Positions 7,439 to 15,095 of a stretch of 26,744 nucleotides of DNA are shown here, one piece after another. The stretch spans positions 1 through 26,744 of the forward strand of contig JAJRZV010000048.1 of assembly GCA_024275095.1 (NCBI GenBank), given 5' to 3'. Made by a program: the position numbers and the translations under genes. This DNA is from a bacterium (lineage in GTDB: Bacteria; JAJRZV01). The notes beneath the pieces were generated by a model. It searched no databases and was not told where the DNA came from. It was given only the letters and a program-made list of their open reading frames with translations. Within the stretch, counting starts at the first letter, position 1; every line of letters begins with the position of its first letter.

Positions 7439-9271
7439 TCACAACTCCTTTTCAAATACGTAAGAGTCTTCAAGTTTTACAACGAGGTTCTCCACCAGGT
7501 GAGAATCAGTGCTGTGGAACCCGGAAAAAGCCCCGTCTGGCCCAGCCTTCAAGAAGGTACAATATGTGCCAAGCTCACCCACATACACGAGGAAATACGT
7601 GCCTTTGAGGGATTCATCCGTAAGATATACCGGCACTACGGGAGAAATATCTTCATCGCGCGGACCGTCACCTGCGATAAGGTATACTTTTGTTGATGTA
7701 TTCTTCAGGCGGTGGTGGTGCTGATAAAATGGCTCTTCATTGTCAATTATTTCCTCTCCCACGTATAGAACTCCCCGGGCACTGGGATTGCGTGCAATTT
7801 CATTAATAAGCATATACTTGAGAGATTGCAAAAACGCTCCGTCACCCTGAATAGCCACACTTATCTCGTCAATATTTTCAGTCCCGCGAATACTCAAAAA
7901 TTGAAAAATCTCATCGAGACATACAAGAAAAGGTTTATCCTCCAGATGTAACTTGGCGTAAACACTCCCTCTCACGTGTTCGATACGTCGTTCCCCAACA
8001 TCCATAAGAGACCCATAATCCAGACCATCTCGAGGATACGTGGCTTCAACCACAACAATCTTCAGGGGCAGCCATTCTTTACGAGGGCTGTGAGAAACCG
8101 AGGCAGCCCAAAAGGCTCGAAGCAGCCGTTTTTTTAACGTCAAAGCACCGTAATAATCTGTTTCTGAAAGCACCACCGCATATCTGTCATCTCTGATTTT
8201 GCTGATAACATCAGAGCTTCTCACAATGCTGTTGATAATGGTGAGCATGCGAGTAATGGATGCCTGGACGGCTTCTGAACGGTATTGGCGCTTGAGGTCT
8301 GGATAATTCTCCACACTGATAAAAAGTACGGAAACTACCCGGCGAAATCTGTGAGCCTTTTGTATCTCCTTGTCCAGATAATCCCTGAAAAAGCTCAGGT
8401 TGTATACACGCATCTCCGTGTCAATTAACTGGGAGCGCCTCAGGCGTTCAAGACGGCTGGTACTGTGAAGTGCAGCCGCGGCAATACGCAAAACTGCGTG
8501 CAATCCTCTCACCAGCAGAGGATCGTACCTTTCCCTATCTACAAAAACCTTTACTATTCCTATTACATCTCCTTGAAAATCCAAAAATGCCTGCAGGACG
8601 ACTTCACCACGTGCAGCTTTAACATCTGTCTCCACGAGTTCATTCCGTGGAAATTCTGGAGCAGGAGCTGCATCAGAAGAATCTATAGCAGAAGGTTCTC
8701 CCCTCATTTCTACTTCACCGGTCGCGGAAGTCATAATATATTTTCCAGGTGCCTCAACTCCCTTCATCCAGCCAATACCACCTCTCGCATCCAGTCGAGA
8801 GGTAAGAATTTCCAGCAAGCGTTCCATAACCCTGTAGGGATCATCAAAAGAATACAAATCAATAATCTCGTCAAAATGGTCGAAAAGAACGGAATTCGTA
8901 CGTGCAAGCTCCCGCAAACGTACCACATAGTTGGCCTCTTGAATTTTCTTCCGAAGTTCCACTGAAGAGAGGGGTTTCTTCAAAATATCAAAAAATGTGG
9001 ATGCAACTTTTCCATCCAGAGATTTAAATACCTGGGGAGAGCATATTCCCAGAAGCACGTGATTTTCTCCGTCCACACTTCTAATGGAAGATGAGCCTCT
9101 TACACTTTCGTTATCAAGATTGCACATAACCACACTGAAATTATGAAGTGAAAACCCCGGGGGCAACCGAGGCTCCATGGAAACTTCTACACGAAAACCG
9201 TGACTTTCAAAAACACGGCTCAGTGCAGCCGACTGCTTTTTATCAAATCCCCATACAAGTGCCTTTCTCAT
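7439..9271 (-). CDS. Receiver-like / GAF-like / degenerate GGDEF signalling protein
   Basis: The protein has 610 residues. Residues 1-112 resemble a receiver domain (C-terminal FDILKKPLSSVELRKKI is typical), but the expected phosphoacceptor region reads VVMCNLDN, so phosphorylation is doubtful. Residues 130-265 have a GAF-like sensory layout. Residues 275-435 align with a diguanylate cyclase domain (YNLSFFRDYLDKEI, then RSSDVISKI), but the GGDEF signature is RDDRY (360-364), so cyclase activity is not expected. The last 170 residues, including FYQHHHRLKN and GTYFLVYVGELGTYC, match no family I can name. The ATG start has an AAGGAG site upstream and overlaps the VanZ-like gene stop as ATGA. The receiver/PATAN gene follows after 1 base. 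No signal peptide or membrane segment is seen. It is probably a cytoplasmic scaffold or sensor; no ligand can be assigned. Confidence 0.7.
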   Translation of the reverse strand: MRKALVWGFDKKQSAALSRVFESHGFRVEVSMEPRLPPGFSLHNFSVVMCNLDNESVRGSSSIRSVDGENHVLLGICSPQVFKSLDGKVASTFFDILKKPLSSVELRKKIQEANYVVRLRELARTNSVLFDHFDEIIDLYSFDDPYRVMERLLEILTSRLDARGGIGWMKGVEAPGKYIMTSATGEVEMRGEPSAIDSSDAAPAPEFPRNELVETDVKAARGEVVLQAFLDFQGDVIGIVKVFVDRERYDPLLVRGLHAVLRIAAAALHSTSRLERLRRSQLIDTEMRVYNLSFFRDYLDKEIQKAHRFRRVVSVLFISVENYPDLKRQYRSEAVQASITRMLTIINSIVRSSDVISKIRDDRYAVVLSETDYYGALTLKKRLLRAFWAASVSHSPRKEWLPLKIVVVEATYPRDGLDYGSLMDVGERRIEHVRGSVYAKLHLEDKPFLVCLDEIFQFLSIRGTENIDEISVAIQGDGAFLQSLKYMLINEIARNPSARGVLYVGEEIIDNEEPFYQHHHRLKNTSTKVYLIAGDGPRDEDISPVVPVYLTDESLKGTYFLVYVGELGTYCTFLKAGPDGAFSGFHSTDSHLVENLVVKLEDSYVFEKEL

Positions 9272-9636
9272 GGTTTCTTTCTCCTTACCGCAACCACCAC
9301 CAGTACCAGTGTAATACCTGTCACGTCTGCCAACCAGTCCCAGAAATCCGCCTCACGCCCGGGAGTACGCATCTGATGAATTTCATCAGACAGCGCAAAT
9401 GCTGTTGTTCCCGTCCATGTGGCTGAAATCCTTAACGGGAGAGCACGAATCATCCCCAGGGCGTTCCACGAAAGGTAACTCAACACTGCATACTCTCCCA
9501 TATGGATTATCTTGTCCGTGCCTCCTGGAAGAGAGGAAATACCCGGCACGTGAGAGAGGGATGAAAGATAAAATATAACCACACAATACATAATTGTTGC
9601 CGTTTGCCACAGGTAAAGACCAATTCTCTGCCTCAA
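9268..9636 (-). CDS. VanZ-family small membrane protein
   Basis: The 122-residue protein has about four hydrophobic segments: 8-26, 47-65, 68-82 and 102-117. The family hallmarks are present: DKIIHMGEYAVLSYL (41-55) and SDEIHQ followed by PGREADFWDWLAD. VanZ-type proteins are inner-membrane proteins of mostly unknown function; the founding member raises teicoplanin resistance. The start is uncertain. The only usual start codon after the upstream TGA is TTG 9636, preceded closely by AAGGA; a later ATG at residue 15 would delete part of the first membrane segment. It lies 15 bases after the BFN gene and overlaps the next gene as ATGA. Its position in a housekeeping cluster suggests a general envelope role rather than antibiotic resistance. 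Confidence 0.85.
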   Translation of the reverse strand: MRQRIGLYLWQTATIMYCVVIFYLSSLSHVPGISSLPGGTDKIIHMGEYAVLSYLSWNALGMIRALPLRISATWTGTTAFALSDEIHQMRTPGREADFWDWLADVTGITLVLVVVAVRRKKP

Positions 9637-9651
9637 CGTCCTTGCTAATCC

Positions 9652-10137
9652 TCACATCTTATATTTACCAAAGTCTTCTGTATCCAACTGCCTGAGCAGT
9701 TCCTCCAGTTCGCTTCGTTCCTCGCTATCTCCTTCAGCGCTTACAGAGTCCATTGTTTTCTGCATCACGATCTCTTCCACGAAAATTGGGGCATCAGCTC
9801 TCAGCGCCAGTGCAATGGCATCTGATGGCCTGCTGTCAACAAGGATTTCCTCTTCCCCGTATCGCAAATATATGTTGGCATAATAGGTGTTATCTATGAG
9901 GTCCGTCACAACGACTCTTTCCACACGCACCCCAAGCTGGGCCAGACAATTATTCAACAAGTCATGAGTCATCGGGCGTGGCATTTCCACACCTTCGAGC
10001 TTGGCGGCAATTGCAGATGCCTCCATAAACCCGATCCATATAGGAAGGATTTTGTCACCTTCTTCCTCTTTGAGAATAACAATGGGAGAGTTGGTTTTGT
10101 TGTGGATTACTACACCAGCAACTTTTACCTTAATCAT
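9652..10137 (-). CDS. Bifunctional nuclease (BFN, DUF151) family protein
   Basis: The 161-residue protein belongs to the BFN/DUF151 family, named after plant and archaeal proteins with DNase and RNase activity; the role in bacteria is not established. The family signature VDSRPSDAIALALRADAPIFV is complete at about residues 99-119, and the N-terminal KVKVAGVV, ILPIWIGFMEA and PMTHDLL blocks are present. A Ser/Glu-rich tail follows. Start ATG 10137 is preferred over an in-frame upstream start at 10191, because a GGAGGGT site lies 7 bases before it and residue 1 then matches the family. It overlaps the end of miaB by 8 bases. Position directly after miaB suggests a link to RNA metabolism, but only by context. 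Confidence 0.88.
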   Translation of the reverse strand: MIKVKVAGVVIHNKTNSPIVILKEEEGDKILPIWIGFMEASAIAAKLEGVEMPRPMTHDLLNNCLAQLGVRVERVVVTDLIDNTYYANIYLRYGEEEILVDSRPSDAIALALRADAPIFVEEIVMQKTMDSVSAEGDSEERSELEELLRQLDTEDFGKYKM

Positions 10138-11476
10138 GATTTCTACCCTCCTGCGCGGTTTCAACAATTTCACCACGCAAAGAATTGGCATGGGCCTGAG
10201 TAATGTGAACCTTCACCTCACGTCCCATAACTTCAGAAGGACCGGGGAAATTGACCACGCGATTACACCGTGTTCTGCCTGTCAGTTCGTGCCTGTCTCT
10301 GCGAGACGTTCCCTCAACCAGTACATCAACAACACGATTTTCCAGGTCTCTGTTCTTTTTCAGAGTGATTTCCTTCTGGAGAGCCTGTACCTGCGCCAAT
10401 CTTTCAAGGCGGACTTTCAGAGGCACCTGATTATGCAGTCTGGCCGCCGGGGTCCCTGGCCGCGGAGAATACGCAAATGAAAAAATAAAATCAAATTGCA
10501 CTTCTTCGAGAAGACTGAGGGTGTCCTGAAAATCCTTTTCGGTTTCTCCAGGAAATCCTACTATGATATCAGTCGAAAGTGCCACTGTTACAGGGAGTTT
10601 TTTTACCATTTCCACCTTTCTCAGGTATTCATCCCGGGTATACCCTCTGTTCATGGCCTTCAGTATTCGAGTAGAACCAGCCTGTACAGGAAGGTGCAGA
10701 TGCTCGCAAAGAACGTCGAGTGTTACAAACCGCCTTGCAAGCTGCTCTGTAAAATCTCGGGGGTGGGAAGTAATAAAACGCAGTCTTTGCAAACCCGGTG
10801 TTGCAGCCACCATATCCAACAGATGTGGAAAGTCAACTCCCCAGCCTTCTTTTAAACCGTAAGAATTCACGTTCTGACCGACAAGCGTAATCTCTTTCGT
10901 ACCTCTTGATACCAGTTCTTTCACCTCTTCAAGTATATCTTCAGGAGGCCTGCTGACTTCTCGACCCCTCACATGGGGGACGATGCAATACGCGCAAAAA
11001 TTATCACAACCTTCCATCACTGTTACATACTCTTTAAGTCCCGAAGATACCCGCAAACGTTTAGCACTAAACCGCTCACCCGGAGTGTAATCAGTAGAAA
11101 CATCAACAGCCTTCTCGCCGGAGCTTGCTTTTTCGATAAGCTCAGGCAATCTGTGAAGAGAATGAGTTCCAAAAACCACATCCACATGGGGGAAACGCTC
11201 TGCTATGGTCCTTCCTGCTTCCTGAGCCATACATCCCCCTATACCAACCACAACATTTGCACACCGTTGTTTGAACATTTTCAACCGCCCCAGTTCACTG
11301 AGAACTTTCTGTTCAGCTTTTTCCCTCACAGCACAGGTGTTAATGATAATTACATCAGCTTCGTCGATGTTATCCGTCATTTCATACCCTTCTTGCTTGA
11401 GCACACCAAGAATTGCCGACGTATCTCTCACGTTCATCTGACATCCGTATGTCTTTACGTAAACCCGACCTTTCAC
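10130..11476 (-). CDS. miaB: tRNA-2-methylthio-N6-dimethylallyladenosine synthase MiaB
   Basis: This radical-SAM methylthiotransferase converts i6A37 to ms2i6A37 in tRNAs that read UNN codons. The UPF0004 domain has its three cluster cysteines in KTYGCQMN (C12), NTCAVRE (C48) and GGCMAQ (C82). The radical-SAM cluster is CDNFCAYC (C157, C161, C164), and the C-terminal TRAM domain carries NRVVNFPG. About 448 residues is normal for MiaB. I place the start at GTG 11476 because GAGGAGG lies 8 bases upstream; TTG 11479 or TTG 11497 are possible but would put the ribosome site too close or inside the gene. The enzyme that makes its substrate, MiaA, is encoded in the same run of genes (17354-18289). 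A gap of 74 bases separates it from the upstream subtilase; I see no hairpin there. Confidence 0.96.
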   Translation of the reverse strand: MKGRVYVKTYGCQMNVRDTSAILGVLKQEGYEMTDNIDEADVIIINTCAVREKAEQKVLSELGRLKMFKQRCANVVVGIGGCMAQEAGRTIAERFPHVDVVFGTHSLHRLPELIEKASSGEKAVDVSTDYTPGERFSAKRLRVSSGLKEYVTVMEGCDNFCAYCIVPHVRGREVSRPPEDILEEVKELVSRGTKEITLVGQNVNSYGLKEGWGVDFPHLLDMVAATPGLQRLRFITSHPRDFTEQLARRFVTLDVLCEHLHLPVQAGSTRILKAMNRGYTRDEYLRKVEMVKKLPVTVALSTDIIVGFPGETEKDFQDTLSLLEEVQFDFIFSFAYSPRPGTPAARLHNQVPLKVRLERLAQVQALQKEITLKKNRDLENRVVDVLVEGTSRRDRHELTGRTRCNRVVNFPGPSEVMGREVKVHITQAHANSLRGEIVETAQEGRNHD

Positions 11477-11550
11477 CAACCTGGCCTCCTCGTTCAAGCT
11501 ATGCCGAACGGAATTTCCTCCCTCTTTTTTCTTGAAGTAATTATTTTACC

Positions 11551-13704
11551 TCAATTCTCCCTTCTGGTGTAGGCAAGAACCCACATTACCTGAAACACCA
11601 GTAAAAGCAACAGGAGTGTTCCCGGTAAATCTCCCTCAGGCGAAAAGCGACACCCGAAGCCGCGCATGATGTTGTTCACAAACACGTAAGGTCCATATAC
11701 GGCGGAAACTCCACGCAAGGATTCGATCGTTAGTGTTACCTCTACCCTACCCACTCCAGGACTGAAAACACTTTTTCCAGCATCAGATACAGTTGATTGG
11801 AAAAATTCACCTGCCATGCCTGAACCTTCCCACATTATTCGTACTCTGCCGGGTTTATCCATCATCCACTCAACTTCTACTTTCCCGTTACCCTGTGGTT
11901 TCATATTCAATAATATCAACCCCGGGGGTTCATCATCACATTCTCCGATATTGCCCCTGGAAGACAAAATGTCCAAAGGAAAATGCAATTTTCCGTATCC
12001 CCAGGAAGGATTGGGCACCTGTCCAGTGAACACGTCTGTAACAGCAGAGTTCCAGATCAGCTCCCTCACCTCCTGTGGAGAAAGTCCATTACATGGGTCC
12101 AGGAGTCTCGCGGCAACTCCTGTAACAAAAGGACTGGCCACGCTGGTACCCCACAAAACCATGTGCTCGCCGTCCTCTGTGATGTATCCACTGCTCACCA
12201 TGGAGTCATCTGCATGTGAAGACACCACCACTTCCCCTGGAGCAACAACGTCAGGTTTCACAAAGCCTTCACCCCGCGCCGGACCCTTGCTGGAAAATGT
12301 CGAAAGGGAGCCTATTGTTTTCCCTATGGATCTGAGCTGTCCATTTTTATCGTACCAGGAATTTCTTGAGACAAAACTTCCAGTTGCTATTATCCGAGGG
12401 GATGTTGCAGGCACATTAATGGTGTAGAAAGTATCACCAGGGATCAACTTCACTGTTGACGTGGCCACGGTGATTGTGTCTGTCACAGTGGAGAAATATG
12501 CGCTACCCTCTGAAATCCACATATCCCAACGCACTTCTTGAGACTGAGGTTCCATTAGAATTACATATTCATACGCATCAAATTCAGGCCCCTGAATCTG
12601 AAAAAGCACGTGGTCTGCACCATTCATTGCACTGGGAGAATCCAAGGCATCAATAGTGACTGAAAGAGCAAAATCTCCCTTATCGGAAGTAAAAGAAGAA
12701 ACCGCTATGGTTCCGCTTTTGACCCACGAAGAGATATCAATGAGCGAGCCATCTTTCATCAGTCCCACTGCATAACGGGAAACCAACGGTGGGTTTGCCC
12801 ATAATTCTACTTCCACGCTGCCTCCTCCCGGGAAAAAAAACGAAACAGGCACAAGTCGACAGGCTCTGGGTCCTGTGCTACTGGTCCCACAGTGCACGAA
12901 GTGATTACCGTCATTTCCCGCCGCTGCAACAGCCAGGCCATCCTCACCCAGACACTCCGCAATGAGGTCTTCAAAAGGGGTTGTTCCATCATGAGGACCA
13001 TACTGGCCACCCAGAGAAAGGTTTACCACAAAAGGCATGTTCAAACTTCTCGCCTTTTCAGCAATGTAGCACACAGCATCCACGACCGCCGTTTCGACGA
13101 ACTTCACCTTCACAAACACGAACATTGCATCCGGACAGAGCCCGGTATATACAGAATTCAACGACGCAAGGATACCGGCCACGTGTGTCCCATGACTCGT
13201 CCCATCATCCTCAACAAAACACTCCCCCTGATTGATGTCACCGGTTGTACACTCATGCCCATAGCTATATCCTTCGGGAGGCGGACCGGTTAAGGAGGTC
13301 TGATCCCACACGTAAGCAAAGACATTTGTTCCGTCAGAATACACAAAATCCGGATTGTAAAGGTCTATACCCGTATCTACTATCCCTATGAGCACACCTG
13401 TACAGCCAGGGGGCATTTTGCCATGTGGTGGCTTTACACCCACGACTTCAGCCGCCACATCAAGAAGAGGTCGAAGTGGATGAACAGGATATACTCCCCA
13501 GCCCCTCAGGTCTCTTGCTGTTCTTATAACATCCCACCGGTGTCCCGCGCGTATTACAGTAGCCTGCCGCAAAGCATTTACTATCCGTCCCCGGGTATAA
13601 CTGCTCTTGAATATAAAGTATTCCTTTTCTTGAGATGCATTCGCCCATAATGCACTACACATCACCGACGTCGTCAGCAAGAGGATGAAGGCTGCCCTTT
13701 TCAC
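11551..13704 (-). CDS. Secreted subtilisin-like serine protease with C-terminal membrane/sorting tail
   Basis: The 717-residue S8 peptidase starts with an export signal (MKRAAFILLLTTSVMCSALWANA). The catalytic triad is Asp110 (VDTGIDL), His171 (SHGTHVAG) and Ser521 (GTSVASP), with oxyanion Asn264 (AAAGND). About 256 residues separate Asn264 from Ser521, far more than in subtilisin, so a large beta-rich insert sits there. A C-terminal beta domain (about 575-680) is followed by GFGC, a DLPGT stretch, a hydrophobic segment (697-712) and Arg-Arg. That tail resembles Cys-containing CTERM sorting signals such as MYXO-CTERM or JDVT-CTERM, which would anchor or process the protein at the envelope; the exact class is uncertain. 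The GTG start overlaps gspN as GTGA and has no clear ribosome site, so translation probably depends on coupling. It may be a cargo of the neighbouring type II secretion system. Confidence 0.9.
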   Translation of the reverse strand: MKRAAFILLLTTSVMCSALWANASQEKEYFIFKSSYTRGRIVNALRQATVIRAGHRWDVIRTARDLRGWGVYPVHPLRPLLDVAAEVVGVKPPHGKMPPGCTGVLIGIVDTGIDLYNPDFVYSDGTNVFAYVWDQTSLTGPPPEGYSYGHECTTGDINQGECFVEDDGTSHGTHVAGILASLNSVYTGLCPDAMFVFVKVKFVETAVVDAVCYIAEKARSLNMPFVVNLSLGGQYGPHDGTTPFEDLIAECLGEDGLAVAAAGNDGNHFVHCGTSSTGPRACRLVPVSFFFPGGGSVEVELWANPPLVSRYAVGLMKDGSLIDISSWVKSGTIAVSSFTSDKGDFALSVTIDALDSPSAMNGADHVLFQIQGPEFDAYEYVILMEPQSQEVRWDMWISEGSAYFSTVTDTITVATSTVKLIPGDTFYTINVPATSPRIIATGSFVSRNSWYDKNGQLRSIGKTIGSLSTFSSKGPARGEGFVKPDVVAPGEVVVSSHADDSMVSSGYITEDGEHMVLWGTSVASPFVTGVAARLLDPCNGLSPQEVRELIWNSAVTDVFTGQVPNPSWGYGKLHFPLDILSSRGNIGECDDEPPGLILLNMKPQGNGKVEVEWMMDKPGRVRIMWEGSGMAGEFFQSTVSDAGKSVFSPGVGRVEVTLTIESLRGVSAVYGPYVFVNNIMRGFGCRFSPEGDLPGTLLLLLLVFQVMWVLAYTRREN

Positions 13705-14555
13705 AGAGGATTTACGCGAGGTTTAATTAACGGTCCTGAAATACTAAAACGCCACCCTTTCTCCCCGAATTTTCTGAGGTTGAGAAAGGAAAGTTTCTCT
13801 CTTACAGCTTTTTCCAGCTCTCGACCGGGCTTGATAGTGAGCACACAATTGACGCGTGTCTGTTCCACAGGGATTTTCAAAAAGATTCTTCCTTTAAGCT
13901 CTCCCTTAAGGGATGGACCCTCGATCCGGCCGACTTTCACCTCCCCAACAGATTGCTTGAACTCCGCCTTTAAAACCCCTTCTCCCAAAGAAAGCGGTGG
14001 AAGTTCAAAAATATCCAGCAACTTTCCCCCGCTTACAGACATACCTTTTAACTTAAGTATTACCCTTCCATCGTAAGTGTTTCTCCGAGACGAAGACGAG
14101 TGCATCTCTATCTCCACATCAGCCTCACCTGCTATCTCCATACCGAGCCGTTCCTTTAACCCCAGCATCGTAATATTTAATTTTTTTGCATTCAAAATAA
14201 AGTTATAAGGTTCACGATACTTATATTCCAGTTGAAAAGTTCCTCCGAGGGTATGACCGTAGATACTAACTGCAGGAGAAAAAATGTGTTTACTCAACTT
14301 TACATCCCTGAGGGTGAAAACATCTCCCACGGCAACATTTTCAATAACAAGACCCAGTGGAAACGACACTTTTACACCCTCGGCATACACCAGCCCCTTG
14401 GTTTGCCTCTGTAGATACAGCGAAAAAATCCGACCAACCATATGGTGAGGAAACGTGGCATAAAAGAAAATGATAAACGCTATTATGAAAAGGCTTACAT
14501 AACCCAGTACCCTGACAGGCTTTCTGTGTAATATACCCAGTACCTTCTCTCGCAT
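13701..14555 (-). CDS. gspN: Type II secretion system protein GspN
   Basis: The 284-residue protein has one N-terminal membrane anchor (about 16-34) followed by FPHHMVGRIF and a beta-rich periplasmic domain ending in FSISGPLIKPRVNPL. This matches the GspN type found in deltaproteobacterial and spirochaete gsp operons, in which the C-terminal half resembles AsmA-like beta repeats. The assignment rests on this layout plus position after gspL and gspM. GspN is an accessory component of uncertain function in the inner-membrane platform. ATG 14555 is preferred over GTG 14558, because AAGGA lies about 6 bases before it. It starts 9 bases after gspM and overlaps the protease gene as GTGA. Confidence 0.75.
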   Translation of the reverse strand: MREKVLGILHRKPVRVLGYVSLFIIAFIIFFYATFPHHMVGRIFSLYLQRQTKGLVYAEGVKVSFPLGLVIENVAVGDVFTLRDVKLSKHIFSPAVSIYGHTLGGTFQLEYKYREPYNFILNAKKLNITMLGLKERLGMEIAGEADVEIEMHSSSSRRNTYDGRVILKLKGMSVSGGKLLDIFELPPLSLGEGVLKAEFKQSVGEVKVGRIEGPSLKGELKGRIFLKIPVEQTRVNCVLTIKPGRELEKAVREKLSFLNLRKFGEKGWRFSISGPLIKPRVNPL

Positions 14556-14564
14556 CACTTATCC

Positions 14565-15095
14565 TTACTTAACATGAGGTGCCTCTACTTCAACCACAGC
14601 GTTGATCCCGTCTCCTTTAATATTCTTTTCTATGCTCACCCGTACAAGGCTCATGCGTACCTTTGAGTAATTTTCGATCCGGTTCAAGAAACGCATGAAG
14701 CGATCAAACGCCACACCCTTGAATTTCAATTTCACACTCTGTATAAGGTATGTTCCCCGATCAACCGGGCTTCCAGGCTCAATGGTTTCATATTGGATAT
14801 TCTCTTTATTGACAAGTTCATTTACTATGGACATCAGGCTTTGTCCTGCCGGCAGGGCCTTTGCCACGTTCTGGCGCGGTCCTGAAGGAACCTTTTCTTT
14901 CAACTTCACCATCTCCTCATACCGTTTGAAATGCCTATCCACGCGGTCGCGCAGCTCCCGCAAGCTGCCAATCTGAACCGCAAATACCACCAGCGATATA
15001 AAAAGTGCTACTCCCAGTAACACATTCAGAACCAAGGACCACCGAGATCGCAGTTCTGCAATAATGTCTTTAAATGAAGGAGGAAACATTTTCAC
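14565..15095 (-). CDS. gspM: Type II secretion system protein GspM (PilO-like)
   Basis: The 176-residue protein has a short cytoplasmic N-terminus, one membrane segment (about 19-41), a coiled-coil stretch (SLRELRDRVDRHFKRYEEMVKLKEK) and a small ferredoxin-like periplasmic domain. This is the GspM/PilO layout. GspM binds GspL in the inner-membrane platform that links the secretion ATPase to the pseudopilus. Sequence identity in this family is low, so the call depends on architecture and on the gspL-gspM-gspN order. The GTG start overlaps the gspL stop as GTGA, with GGAG 9 bases upstream; an internal ATG at codon 3 is the alternative. Confidence 0.78.
   Translation of the reverse strand: MKMFPPSFKDIIAELRSRWSLVLNVLLGVALFISLVVFAVQIGSLRELRDRVDRHFKRYEEMVKLKEKVPSGPRQNVAKALPAGQSLMSIVNELVNKENIQYETIEPGSPVDRGTYLIQSVKLKFKGVAFDRFMRFLNRIENYSKVRMSLVRVSIEKNIKGDGINAVVEVEAPHVK

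Noticed and set aside
9268-9636. Glycopeptide resistance function for the VanZ-like gene
   Set aside because: No vanA/H/X or regulatory genes are present; the family is widespread in bacteria without resistance clusters.
9386-9655. 89-codon minus-strand frame beginning with ATG at 9655
   Set aside because: It overlaps the VanZ-like gene in another frame; the VanZ-family signatures are in the frame ending at 9268.
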